Below, piece after piece: positions 1 through 12,200 of a DNA stretch of 64,000 nt; the stretch's first letter is position 1; every line of letters starts with the position of its first letter. The translations under genes and the position numbers were made by a program. Source of the DNA: Acorus gramineus (Eukaryota > Streptophyta > Magnoliopsida > Acorales > Acoraceae); the NCBI GenBank assembly GCA_030737835.1, contig CM060848.1, forward strand, positions 5,855,267 through 5,919,266, in the 5' to 3' direction. Under the pieces are notes generated by a model. The model saw only the letters and a list, made by a program, of their open reading frames with translations. It ran no database searches and was not told the DNA's origin.

Positions 1-644
1 ATCTAGTAATGTTGTGTGGACCAGTAATCCGGGTCTCCTCGACCAACGGTATGGTCTCTCCCCAAAAGTCCCAAGAGTCTCCCTCTGGGGGTGAGGGTGA
101 GGGTGAGGTTGGTCACGCCGCCGCGTGACCTTGTTATCCATGGGTTTCCACCCATGTTTACCTTGAAAGGGAATTGTTTATGTATTGAACTGTTGTATGG
201 TGATTGGTTTCCAGCCACTCACTGAGCTTGTAGCTCACCCCTCGCATACTGTTTCTTTTCAGGGGCAGTGTTGGGCGTGGGGCTGGAGCTTTCCTATGGC
301 GTGGTCTTATGGGCGTGGAGCGTTCTTCCGGCGGGTGGCGAGTGCGAGGCTGTCAGCAGTCCTAGAGTCATTGTATGTATTGTAAATCGTGCATATGGCA
401 CAGGTTGTATTTCTTTGGTCTAGACTTGGCTCTCACAGGACAGTGATTGTGTATTCGAGTCTGTAATAATGTTTTTGGTTTACAGACATTGTTTATATAT
501 TATGCTTCCGCTTCTCAGTCAGTTATCATTATCCTTGCTTTGCCACCTCGTGTGTTGTTGTTGGAGTCTTTATTGACCTTGGGTATTGATAGCTGATATT
601 TAATTATTGCCACATCTTGGGGACGGCCGCCCTAGGGCGTGACA
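1..644 (+). repeat. 3' part of a long gypsy-type LTR, cut by the window edge
   Basis: The last 450 bases match the 3' end of the solo LTR at 32067-35142: the 'cactgagc..gtagctcacccctcgcat' stretch near 220 pairs with 34690, the 'ggctctcacaggaca' stretch near 429 pairs with 34915, and both end in a GGACGGCCGCCC motif followed by GGGCGTGACA. The LTR terminus is therefore at 644. The 5' part lies outside the window, so it cannot be told whether this is a solo LTR or the 3' LTR of a full element. Assignment to Ty3/gypsy is an inference from LTR length and ends; no protein domain is present. Confidence 0.8.
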
Positions 645-1841
645 TAATGTACATTGTATATTTTATTCAGTTACAGTAATACAAAGTTTCTTGATTATCA
701 ATAAAAAAAAAAAAAAAAAACGAGAGTTTTTGGAATGAGCATTTAAAATTAGCTTTCCACAAAGCCTATATTTGTTAGATTATGGAAGTATTGTGTTTAT
801 AACTTAAGATAACGAATGGAAAATGATATGTCCAGCCCTAGTGCAGGCACGTCCATAGTATACTATTGTTTGTTTAAAAAAATGATACACTCTATCATTG
901 AAATACATACTTTTACACGAAATAAAGTATTTATTGATTTACAAAAATATATTATTTTTACATTGTAATTATATTTGAATCTTAGCAAACACGGAGTTTT
1001 GGAAAGAGCATTTAAAATTAGCTTCCTACAAGCATATATAATTGGATTATGAATACAGTTTGTTTCTAACTTGGGATAAAAAATTGCCAACCAAAATTAA
1101 AGTATGACAAAAAAAATTTTTTGACATAACCAATAAAACATTATACCTTATCCTTTATGCATTTTCATCTTGCAAATATAAATGGACAATCCAGTTAAAA
1201 TGTTCAATCTGATTGTCCATTCTACAAGAACAGACCATCTTTGAATACAGAGATGTCAGGATCAATAATATCCGTGTCCAAGCAATGCCTCCTCATTGAG
1301 ACCATTTTTCATACACATGCTGTCATTCCAGTTTCATATAGGGAGATCCCCATCAAAGTAAATACCCAATAATATACCTTACGTATATACATGCTCTGAC
1401 AAAGGAACTTACTTCATAGAGGATGTGGGGAATAAAAGTGCTACTTTCCATTCAGATATTCAAAAGTAGAAGGTTATATAAGGGGAAATGGTGTTTATAA
1501 TTCTTGAATTGCACAACAAAGAAGGAAGAAAAGGCTGTGAAAATATAAAAAGGCACAGAAGATAAATTAAAAATCAATACCCTATCATCATTCAAATCCT
1601 CAGTAAGAACATATATGTTACAAACAAACCATGTAACAATTTGTTGGGTGTATTTTTTCATTAATGTAAACAAAATTTCTGTAGGTCAAAATATCATAAT
1701 GCCTATAAACAATGCAGATCTCCTTCAACAGAAATCGATCGCCTCAGAAACCAAAATTTATAGTGAAAAATTTTATGCATTTCGTGTATAGTTTATGTTA
1801 TTTGAAGGTTGAGAGAAGACTCCGACCTCCTTCGAAAGGGA
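645..1841. other. 3' flank of the RING gene, no gene seen
   Basis: AT-rich spacer. It holds an A-tract at 703-720 and, at about 825-1090, a copy of a dispersed AT-rich repeat opening with 'gatatgtccag' that recurs near 15120. The 3' untranslated region of the minus-strand RING gene must end somewhere in 1500-1841, but I could not fix a polyadenylation site. Confidence 0.5.
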
Positions 1842-4800
1842 TTACGTGCTGGGGAATTCAGAATAAGCCCGCACAACATCCAAAATCGGAGCTCTACATA
1901 TCGGACATCTCCCGCTGCTCCATTGTAGCTCAGTAGCACACTCAAAACAAGTGCACATATGTCCACACCTGAAAAAGATTACACTCAGTCTACATTCCTA
2001 ACTCAGTATATGAAATCTCTATACCAGCATATACTTTATTAGGGAAAATGTAAAGGTATGCACTCAATTCTTTCTGCTATGTACTTCATTTTTTTGTAAA
2101 AGTATCCTACTGAAGACGTGTTTGGACTGCACAAGTGATTGCAAGAACGACTGATTGTAACATTGTCCAATCATGTAAATGGTTGAGAAGAATTTGCAAC
2201 TGGAATGTATGTTCAGAATACCTGTATAACAATGAATCTACTTGCATTTCATAGCAGATGCAACAACTTCCTTTACTTGGTGGTACCCACCTAGAAGTAC
2301 AGCACAATGTATCCCTCATTTCAACTGCAATGACATGATTGATCAATAAAGCATCCAATACAGTTATGTAATCAAAATATGTAAATAATAAGATCCATGG
2401 ATGGACGAGGAACAAACAAATAGATTTTTCATAATTTATGGTGCGTTTGTACACAATTGTGCATGGAAAATAAAAGAAAGTTTTTTATTTTGCAATGGTT
2501 TAAAGGGAAACTGATGGAAAAATATCATTTTTCCTTTGACCAGTACTTTGTTATTTTGCAATGGAAAATTATCAAATATAAAATCATTACTCCATTTCCC
2601 TCATTTTCTCTCTTCTGAGGAAGGAAACCGCCCCCTCTTCTAATAAGACAAGAGACAAGGGAAAATGAAGGAAAACTTCTCTTCCTTTGTTTAACACAAA
2701 TACCATGTTTTTAAGTGCTCAAAGAAAAAGTTTTACATTACCCTCATTTTTCATAAGTCTCCTACATGCACAAACACACCCTTGGATTCTTTAAATAATT
2801 TAGAAAACCTCCATATTAGAGATGTATTTGTGCAAACAGGCAATGAGGGTCTCATCTAAGATTTCTCTAATATGATAAACCGAGTTTCTAATTACAAAAT
2901 GATCTGTTAATGCTTATTATCGTCCATTTGTTTTTGTAAGATGTCCCCCAGTCATGGGTTTTTATAATCAGAAGACTACAGGGTGTACTAATCTTGTCAA
3001 GAGGACTGGAGTTCAGTATTTCAGTAAATAATAGATTGTGACTAGCAAAAGACACAATATCAATTACTGGTCATCAGAAGAAAGGAATATATAAGTAGTT
3101 CTGAGTTCATATTCACTCACTCGATTGGCAGACAGCTGAAGAAATCTCCATCTTGATGCAATGCTGCAACTTAGCCTGAAAGTCCATGCAACTTTCTATA
3201 CATTTTCGCAGCTCGCCAATTTCATGTTGAATCCGTGACATTTTATCTCTCAGTTCATCAGTATGCTCCAAGTCCTGGGGAAAATATATAAATTAAGTGC
3301 TTATTTCATCTGAATGTTAAAGCAAGTAATTTAAAATTATTTTTTTGTTAATAAAAGGACGATCAACTTACATGAAAATGATGGGATGAGTTATCAATAA
3401 ATGATATTGGATGAAAATCCGGTTGCCATGACATTGAGTCAGCTTGATCATAATTACAGACTTCATTTATTAATCTTGGAACAGGATGCACATCTTCCTC
3501 TTCTTCAGTGAAGCTATGATCTGTGTGTGTGTGTCTTTGAAGGTGAGACAGGATCAACTGATTCATTCTCTCTCGGAAATCACTAGTAAGGAGAGTAGAT
3601 ACACTTTTTCTGTACCCAGCATAGACGAAAAACATATGAAAGTAGACTGTCAGTGATGTACGGCAGGTTGTAGAGCAGCATGATTGAGAAAATATAGAGA
3701 AAACACACTAAAGCAATCCAAGGAAACCCGAACTTAAAATGCCTGTTGCAGAATATTCAGAATTCAAAATTTCTTTAAATTCAGCTTTCAAAGTCACTTT
3801 TTTCATAAAAATTTACCATTTATAGTAATTTCTTGTCAGTCTGTTATTAATTTTATTAGGTGAATTTCGGTTTTAGATGTTAGGGTAAGCTCTTATATTT
3901 TTAGAAAAAATCTGTAATTCTTTCATTAGACATGTCTTTACTATTTGTGGCCTATAAAAGAAGTTCATTCACTGTCGACGACCAACCTTTTAAACCACTG
4001 GAAAAAAAGATTCAGAAAAAGAAGATGTAATCTTCTTCTTCCTCTCTTGCGGTACCATTACATCAGTTAGAGTGTAAGATGGGATGAAGTTATGAAATTT
4101 TTGGTATGAACATCAATCATATCAAAGCACTTTGACATAATAAATACATACATCAATTGGAAAAAAGAAACAAAGAAAAACAAAAATATAATACCTCTGA
4201 AAAAGCTCAAAAAGCTCTGATTTGTCAGAATTATGTTCCAGCAAGTCATGTTGCAATGCACGCCTTCGATCCTCCCAGTCTTCAGGTGAAGCAGAAGTAA
4301 CAGCTAGCTTGTTTTTTTGGATAACCTCCTCCACTGGGCAGTCAGAATCACTAACTGATGAGATTTGATCCTCAAATGTAAAGTTGGAACTTTGGCTGGC
4401 CTCATCGTGCAGATCTTCACTTGTATATGGTGGCATTAGTCTTAGTCGTGATCGCATGTCTTCTGAATCTACCACAAACACTTCATCGCTCTGTCTATTC
4501 TCACACATGAAAGGTCCAGCAGAATCAGAACTGTACAAGTCTATGGAGTCGTCTCTCAACTGCTTCTGCTTGTGAGAGTTTCTTGAGCTTTCTGCTGTTT
4601 GAATTTCATTTCTGTTTTGGTGGTAGTCGGTGTTAAATAGTTTCCTGATTGCAAAAGAAAAAATTATCAGTGATTCTTCTAATGTTTTCAGTAAAAAAAT
4701 ATCATATAAACATTCTTCTAGCATACCTCAAGAGCAAGATCATTGCCCTCTGCTGCACTTGGTCTGATTCAACCTCTGTAGGAGAATGGTGTTGATCTTG

Positions 4801-6443
4801 CATTTCCACTTTGCGTCTAATGGACCTCAACCTAAGCAATGACTGCAAAACAGAGGTACATCATAACTATCATCATCCAAACTTAAAACAAAGCCGAGTT
4901 CCTATACGAATCCTAACAGTTTAATGGCAACTTAAATGCTTAAAAATATCCATTAGTACATAATGATCGAGTATAGGCATTGAGATAAATGAATCTCCAC
5001 CATTGGCACACGTATGAACTAAAAGCAAGTTTTTAATGTACATGGACAAACAAATGATTCAAATAAAGTAAATTGGTGTGTATGAATCATATATAGTAAA
5101 GCAGCACCTAACATATTTCAGATGTTTCAGGCTATCTTTATAACATTTCTCAGTTTTACACACATGCACATTGTTTGCTTTGCCCTGTATCAAACTTAAG
5201 GGCTCTAAAACACATTTTGGTGGGTAAAATTTATGCTCACATATAAATACAGACTATCATCCCTCATTCCACATGGATCTATCGGACTCTTGACTAGCCT
5301 AGCTCTTAATAATGCATATGATCATTAGTTCTAAACTTGTAAACACAACAAAAAAAAATACTTCGATTTTCACTCTCTTTAAAGAAAAAACAAAAAAGAT
5401 TAGATTGATGTCTGGAAAATCAATCAAGGAAATCTTTGAAAAATCAATCAAGGAAATCTGACCTAAATTTTCCTTCCCTCAGTTGAGAGATGCTCAATAT
5501 AATTTTAGACTATCATCCCTCACTGCACAATATAAGGCTAAACCATCACCTTACTCTTACCTCAAAAGGATTTATTGAACTATTAACTAGCCACTCCCAC
5601 TAACCTTGAGGCCATTATAATGCGCATGACTCATATAAACACAATAAAAAAATACTTCGATTTGTACCTTTTCTTCGGAAAAAAAAAACAAAAAGATTAC
5701 ATTTGAAATGTAACCCATGATCTTTTTCCACCCAGGTGTATAAAAGTTGAGTTCATATATAAGCACAGACAATCATCTCCCGCTAGACGAGTGTTCACCT
5801 CACCCTCATAGCAAACATAACAAAAAAAAAATTTGCTTCCATTTTCATTTCTCTTCAAAACACGAAACAAAAAAAAAAGATAGATACCCGAAAAAGAAAA
5901 AGCAATCAAATAGAGAATCAATCCAACCTGAATTTTTCCCCTGTGAGAGAACCCAGACACAATGCGACACTCTGAAAGCCTCGCAATCTCCGCGCCCCTC
6001 TCATGTTCCATCCTCACGAGCATTTCTTCAAACACTTGCCTCCCCCTCTCCGCGCCACCATTGGACATCATCGAAAGCTGCCTAGACAGCGAAGCCTCAC
6101 TACCGGACGAACCCTTGGAGCTCAGCCTCCTCACCATCTCCCTAACCCTCCCACCAGACCTCTCGCTCTCCCACACCGACTGATCAGATTCCCAACTCTC
6201 ATCAGCGGACTCACCTGAGAGACCCTCTTCGGTCTGGTGGGCGAGAGGGCTCACACAGGACTCCGCCGCCTCGAATTCCCGCCACATTCGGACGAGGGAT
6301 GAAGCACGCAACTTCATAAGTATGGGAAGATCGGCCACCAAAGCCGAAGCCGACGATGTGGGTGTCAGTGGCTCTGAATGTAGATTGGAAGAGGAGGAGG
6401 TGGTGGTGAACATGGTGGGGATTTGGACACATGAAGTAGCCAT
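1842..6443 (-). CDS. RING-finger E3 ubiquitin ligase candidate, 7 coding exons, 567 aa
   Basis: Proposed coding exons in transcript order: 6443-5928, 4842-4727, 4644-4195, 3609-3372, 3274-3121, 2324-2222, 1968-1842. All junctions are GT..AG and the frame stays open for 568 codons including the stop. The N-terminal 172 residues are Ser/Glu-rich and end in a conserved block with 'LSECRIVSGFSHRGKIQ'. The middle is acidic and serine-rich and contains 'DFRERMNQLI'. An amphipathic, probably coiled-coil segment (exon 3274-3121) precedes a C-terminal C3HC4 RING finger at residues 512-550: Cys512, Cys515, Cys527, His529, Cys533, Cys536, Cys547, Cys550, with the telling strings 'CGHMCTC' and 'CPICRAP'. 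This arrangement matches the Arabidopsis At5g04460-type RING/U-box family, expected to act as E3 ubiquitin ligases; substrate unknown. The start is the first ATG of the long first exon. The 1.1-kb first intron and the transposon-bearing sixth intron look ordinary for plants. Exon borders are read by eye; no transcript was consulted. Confidence 0.88.
2440..2781. mobile_element. MITE-like insertion in the sixth intron of the RING gene
   Basis: The segment opens with GGTGCGTTTGTACAC and closes with CATGCACAAACACACCC, imperfect inverted copies of each other (shared core GGTGYGTTTGT). The ~340-bp interior is AT-rich and non-coding. Such ends are typical of Tourist/Harbinger-type miniature elements. 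I could not find a convincing target duplication, so the exact borders are uncertain by a few bases. Confidence 0.5.
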
Positions 6444-6456
6444 TGAAGCATAGATT

Positions 6457-6512
6457 GCTCTCTTTGTTTTTTGTTTTTTGTTTTTTGTTTTTGTTATTGT
6501 TTTGTTTTTAAG
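6457..6512. repeat. T6G microsatellite just upstream of the RING start codon
   Basis: Near-perfect repeats of 'ttttttg' followed by a T-rich run. On the coding (minus) strand this is an A/C-rich tract 14-70 bases ahead of the start codon, so it probably lies in the 5' untranslated leader. Confidence 0.7.
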
Positions 6513-6763
6513 GGGGGAAATGAGAGGGAGAACGTAAATGAAGGGGAAGCCTTTGAAAATTTTGGTATTTTTGTGTTAACTGAAAAAGTACACTAATTTA
6601 GGTAAAACGGTTGGTTAGTTTTAGCGGGAATTTAAAATTTGGGGTTGTGAGAGATGGTGGAAGGACGTGAAACGGACGACCGAGATTTTTGGATGGGACA
6701 CGTGGCGTTTGACTTTTAACGGGATCCTCAGCCTGGAATTTTTTTTACCGAAACGCGTGAAGC
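6513..6763. other. Presumed promoter side of the RING gene
   Basis: Unique-looking sequence between the leader microsatellite and the transposon at 6772. The minus-strand promoter should lie here, but no clear TATA box was found. It includes a G-box-like core within 'gacacgtggcg' (6698-6708). Confidence 0.3.
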
Positions 6764-6771
6764 ATAGACAC

Positions 6772-7618
6772 TAGGCCTGTCAACGGGTCGGGTCCAGACC
6801 CGGACCCGACCCGACCCGGACCCGATTACACATGTAATATACCCGACCCGATTTGGATCCGACCCGAGTTGGACCCGACCTGGCGGACCCGAACAAACAA
6901 ACGGGTCGGGTCCGGGTCCACCCCGCCCCGACCCGTTGGACCCGAGACCCGATTGTTTTATTAAAATATGCTCATATATTATAAGACCATTAGTATTAGT
7001 TGATACATAATTTTATTTTTTACTTAACTTATTTTTGTATCTACAAATTCATAAATCATAATCATAACAAGCCTATAAATTGGTTTGTTTTGGACAATTA
7101 ACTTATTAGCTTTTGAATTTGTATGATTAATTAGTTTGTTGCATGATTTATGTTTATTATTTAGGTTAATATGTTAGTGTTTATTATTTTGAATGTTGTT
7201 TAGGTTAATATTGTTTTGAATGTTGTTTAGGTTAGTTATGTTTATTATTTAAGTTAATATGTTTTTTTATGTTAGTGATTATTATTTTGGATGTTGTTTA
7301 ATAATTCATTTACTTCTTTTGAATTGTATAAAATTATATTCAAACATAGTCTCATTAACAATAATGTTTTATTACAAAAAATTTCAAATAGAATGATAAG
7401 GCAAACAAATACATGAGCTCTTCTTTTTCTTTTTTTTTTTACCCAACCATCCGGGTCGGGTCGGACCCGGACCCGACCCGGGTCCGACGGGTCCGGGTCC
7501 GGGTCCACATTTCCCCGGACCCGCCGGGTCCTAGGTTGGACCCGGACCCGCCGGGTCCTATCACGGGTCGGGTCTGGGTCCACCCTGACCCGACCCGGAC
7601 CCGACCCGTTGACAGGCC
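6772..7618. mobile_element. hAT-like non-autonomous element with GGGTCGGGTCC arrays
   Basis: Both ends carry the inverted repeat GGCCTGTCAACGGGTCGGG / CCCGACCCGTTGACAGGCC and are flanked by an exact 8-bp direct repeat, atagacac (6764-6771 and 7619-7626), the duplication size typical of hAT elements. Just inside each end lies about 150 bp of degenerate tandem GGGTCGGGTCCGGGT units in opposite orientation. The middle (6960-7400) is AT-rich and non-coding. Open frames rich in Asp-Pro-Asp across the arrays are only a product of the repeat. No transposase is present, so mobility would depend on an autonomous partner. Confidence 0.88.
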
Positions 7619-7685
7619 ATAGACACAGAATAAGGAATATAGTAGAATAAAAAAAAAAGTTGTTTGTTTTTAAGGCTAGTTTCTC

Positions 7686-8273
7686 AAGGGGTTAAGGTTT
7701 TGATGATAAGTTATTCTAATTCTAGGGATAAAAAATCTATCAATTTTTTTCATATTTACATTTGTCAAAATTAGAATAAAAAGTGAAAATAAATGTCATC
7801 CCAGCCTTTAGGTGGAACAAAATATCCCCTTTTTCATTTTAAAATTGAGATAATTGTCCGCAATTTATCCCAATTATTTTTTATACTAAATGGGGATAAA
7901 CTGTCCTCTCACTCACTTATCCCCATAACTACCCTTTATCCCAACACTTATCCCATTGCCAACCTAGCCCATCAATTTTGGTAAGGGGTTAAGGTTTTGA
8001 AGATAAACTGTCTTAATATTAGGGAATAGAAAGTCGATCAATTTTGTTCATATTCACATTTGTCAAATTTTGAGACAAAAAATGAGAATTAATGTTATCA
8101 CAGCCTTCAGGTATAACAAATATTCTAATTTTTATTTTAAAATTAGGACAATTGTTAACAATTTATCTTGATTATTTTTATATCAAACATGAATAAGTTG
8201 TTCTCTCACTCACTTATCCCCATCATTACTCCTTATCTCAGCACTTATTCTCTTTTGCCAAAATAGCCCTAGA
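7686..8273. repeat. Two-copy diverged tandem repeat, unit about 297 bp
   Basis: Unit 1 (7686-7982) and unit 2 (7983-8273) both begin with 'aaggggttaaggttttga', share 'catatt..acatttgtcaaa' in the middle, and end with 'cacttat..gccaa..tagccc'. Divergence is obvious by eye, so the duplication is old. No coding potential. Confidence 0.75.
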
Positions 8274-9217
8274 AACCAGGTTACTTGCACTATTATTGAC
8301 AACTAATGTACATGTTTATTAAAACTTATAAGTTGCAGATTATAACTTTTAGTTTAAAATAAGCAGTTGTTGCATGTTTGTTTAAACTTATTAGAACTAA
8401 TTTAAGTTAAAAATAGCCTTAAAAAGTTATAATCTATGAGTTGGGAATGTGATGCTTTTGGGATTATAGCTTATAAAATACATTAAATTTTTTTTCTTTT
8501 GGACACTCGTGCTCTTAATCCTTTTTACTAATAATATGTGTATCTATTTTTTTTACTACTACACTAAATCACTAAACCACCTTTCATCTTTTTAATTTTT
8601 TTTACTATTATAAAAGATACATTATCAATTTTTTTTTATATTTTGATTTTTCATTTAATTTATTAAAATTCTAGAATGTAATATTCAAAAATACTGAAGT
8701 GATTTTGAATTATTATATATGTTAATTTGATTTTCTTTTAAATATTTATAAAATTAATTTTATATGTAAAAAATAACTTATTTTATCAAACATAAATTAA
8801 TTATTTACTTCTACAGTTTAGGGTTATTTTTTATAATTGTACAATAAAAAACTGTTTTACAATTTATTAAATAAACATATACTACTACTTATTTACTGTT
8901 TTTAAACAGTTATAATAAACATATCTACAACTTTTCAAAAAAATTATAATTTATAAGTTATAATATTTAAGCTACAACAATTATGATCAATGACAAGCCA
9001 AAACATGCATTAAAAACCCACTCAATTATTCAATATAATAACAATAGTAAGAACCAAATAATTTGTGTCTGACATATTCATGTAACAACAGCACACCCTC
9101 CTTCGAAAAATCCAACATCAAACACCACAAAAACAGTCTCCTCACATCTTTTATTACAATCCCCACAAAACCAAACTAAAAAAAAAAAACCACACTCCCA
9201 AACCACATAAACAATCT
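8274..9217. other. AT-rich spacer and 3' flank of the metacaspase gene
   Basis: Mostly A/T with short inverted motifs such as 'acttataagtt' near 8327 and 'ttataagttataa' near 8951, compatible with a decayed miniature inverted-repeat element. The last ~200 bases (9010-9217) are less AT-rich and probably contain the metacaspase 3' untranslated region. No gene seen. Confidence 0.4.
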
Positions 9218-12200
9218 TCAACAAACAAATGCAGCTTCAACATGATCATCACTACAGTAAAGCCCGGGGCGCTGGCTGAACCCCTGCTTCTTAAGCATCT
9301 CCCTCGCCTTCGACACGAGCTCATGATTCGATACGGCCCCATTGCTGCTCATGAGAATCGTCTGAATCGCGTTACTGAGAGCCCCATAAGCATCGCCCCC
9401 AGATGGGTTCGCATCGGCCGAGGTTTGATCGGTCTGGCATCCGCTGATGAGAATCCCATTGTCAGGGAGCCCCTTCTTGTTCTGCCCGGCATAGGCATCG
9501 TGGGCACTCCCCACTTGCGTATTGAGCGCAGGCTTCACATACTCCTCGTCGTTCTCGTCGAGCTTCTGCTTTAAGAACTCCTGGGCGAGGCTCCCGACGA
9601 GGCCCATAATTCCTCCGCCGCCGCCACCACCACCGCCTTGTTGGAGCTTGTTCAACAGGACTTTCATGAACTTCTTCACTTGCGGGCTCGAGTCCTCCCC
9701 GAACATGTCAAACAGCGTTGGACGGATCTTCCCCACGTCGATGTCTTCCTTCCCGGTCTTCTGCTTCAGTATCTCTATCAATGTTGAGAGTGGGAGTGAT
9801 CGGTTCTTGAAGTGCACACCTCTCCCGCTTTGAGCCACGACTTCGTGGCTCTCCTCGTCGTGGGGGCGCTGGTGGCGTCCACGGTGATGGTCTCCTAAAT
9901 CGGGGATGTGAATCCCGCGTGATTCGAGAGCGCCTTGCACCGACTGTTGGAGGAAGCCGGATAAGCTGAACCCACCACTGGAGCTGGACTCGCTGTGGCC
10001 GCCTGATTCATGCTGCTTTGTGCTCTCGCCGATCTGCTCCTTGGCCTTGTCGATGAGGCCCCCGCTGTGGCACGAGTCGGAAACGATGGTAATCCGGCAA
10101 CCGTGGGGCACCTTGTCAACAAACTCCCTGAAATCATCATCTGCAGAAACCAGAGATCAACCAATCCATTCACTTACTCAGATGGGTATCAGCTGAACTT
10201 ATTTGAAAAGATAATATTCTGTTGGTCCAACCGTACATTTAGTACACCAGGTATCTCTTTAGTTTGGACGATATACCAAATTCTTTGTAAAAACTAGACT
10301 AGTCACTGTCGTTGAATTCATACGCAACATATGATTTTTGTATGTATTTCTCGTACTAATAATTAAAAAGAAAAGTTGAGTTATTTTTGTATTTTACTAT
10401 ACTTATATCATTTATGAATTTACAAACAAAAATCAAGATAGTTGAATACAGCATATTAATTTCCTTGGTGATATGGTGTGCAATTGTTGAAATCCCACAG
10501 TTTTTCAGTCCACAGTATGGCAACTCTGTACCGCAAGTATTCAGCCACTTCAGGAACTCAGTCAGGGAACTCAATCAAGGCTGTCTTCACAATTTCCTGT
10601 TAGTGTGTATGGACAGAAAGGAACAACAGAGCCTTCAGAAATGGGCCACTCCAAAATCTCCACCCTCCAAAAAAAAAAAAGCCTAAAACTTGCTATATCT
10701 ACAGAACATACCCAAACCATTTTGAGATGGCGAAAAAAAAACTTTGGTAATGCTATTCAGGAAAAATTATTGAAGAAAACTGAGATACTTTGGAAACATC
10801 CCCAACCTGGTTGGCTGAAAGCTAATTCTGATGGGTCTCTAGGCCAAGAGAGAGCTGCTGAGCTGGGTATGGCGCAGATCAGGGAAAGATATGTCTGTTC
10901 TTCTAACTCAGAAACCTGACTACATCACTTCACATAGGAGCTTCAAAATCATAAAAACTGCACCTTCACCTATTGATACCTCCAGATTAATGAAATACTT
11001 GATTGCCTTTTGAAATTTTTTGACAGGGCTACAGTTTTTTCACATCTGTACTACAAATTTCCTCACCCATATTTGCTCTTTACATGTGCATTTGAAATTA
11101 GAAGTTTTTTTGGCTGAAGTAATGGGTTTTTAAGGGAATGCAGGGTTGGCTAACTCAGGCTTTGCCCTCATTAAAATCTCATTAGTAAAGCTAACCACCC
11201 TTTCTTTGCTTTTAACCTTCTACATATCAACATTTTGTAAATATTTTAACATAATTATTTAGTTACCAATAAAAAACAGTTTGGTAATTCAATCAATTGC
11301 GCACTAATGTCTGATTTTAGAGAAACTTAGTGAATAGTTTACTCATGACAAAACCATATGAATCCTCTCATCAATATATATATGAAAAGAAGATGGATCT
11401 CATGCTATAGTTCAAGCAAAACCCTACTGTTCTACTAAATTGGTTATTTATCAGAAAAATTCGAAAAAGAAAAAAAAAATCCAACCTAATATCCGATAAA
11501 ATTCAAATGACAGAGAAAAATACACAAATTGAGAATGTTAAAGGATTGGACCAATAGTTCAATGGTAATACAAGAATTACAACGATAAGGTCAAGGGTTC
11601 AAATCCCTCATCAAAAAATTTTACCTACCATTAAAAAGAAAAATAACAAAAAAAAAATTATGATCAAGATCACATCAAAATGTCTTCTTGAATTTACAGG
11701 TCCCCATAAAGAGAATTGTTTTTCGCATATTCTAAAGAAGAATAAGAAGAATCTGAGAGAATGCAAAAATTCTATTTTGTGGGTATTAAAAAGAAAAAAA
11801 AAAACAAGAATCTGGGTCTCAAGAACCCAATCCATAATTTTAAAAAAAAGAAGAAGAAGAAGAAGAAGAAGAAAATAAAATTCACTAAACAGAGTCAACA
11901 ATTCACTAATAACAAAACTTCTAATCTTTGGATCCATTCGTATATATATAAAAGATGGATCTCATACTACTGTTTAAACAAAACCTCTACTGTTCTACTC
12001 AAATGGTATTTACCAGATGAACTTAATCAACAAAAAAAAAAAAATCATGATCAAGATCCCATCAATATATCTCCTTGAATTCACAGATCTGAAAATAAAG
12101 AGAATTCACAGAGTCTACTTTGTGGGTATTAAAAACACCCCAGGAATCTGGATCTCAGGGGAGGGGAAATTGGAATTTAAGAATTCATTTCACATGCATA

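Noticed and set aside
5747-6218. Plus-strand frames opposite the first RING exon
   Set aside because: Shadows of a serine-rich coding exon on the other strand. The minus-strand frame fits a known family and splices cleanly.
7272-7622. Asp/Pro/Arg-rich frames on both strands
   Set aside because: They are translations of the GGGTCGGGTCC subterminal arrays of the hAT-like element.
9242-9833. Plus-strand frames of about 100 codons opposite metacaspase exon 2
   Set aside because: Antisense shadows of a clearly conserved protease exon. The proline run is the complement of the glycine codons.
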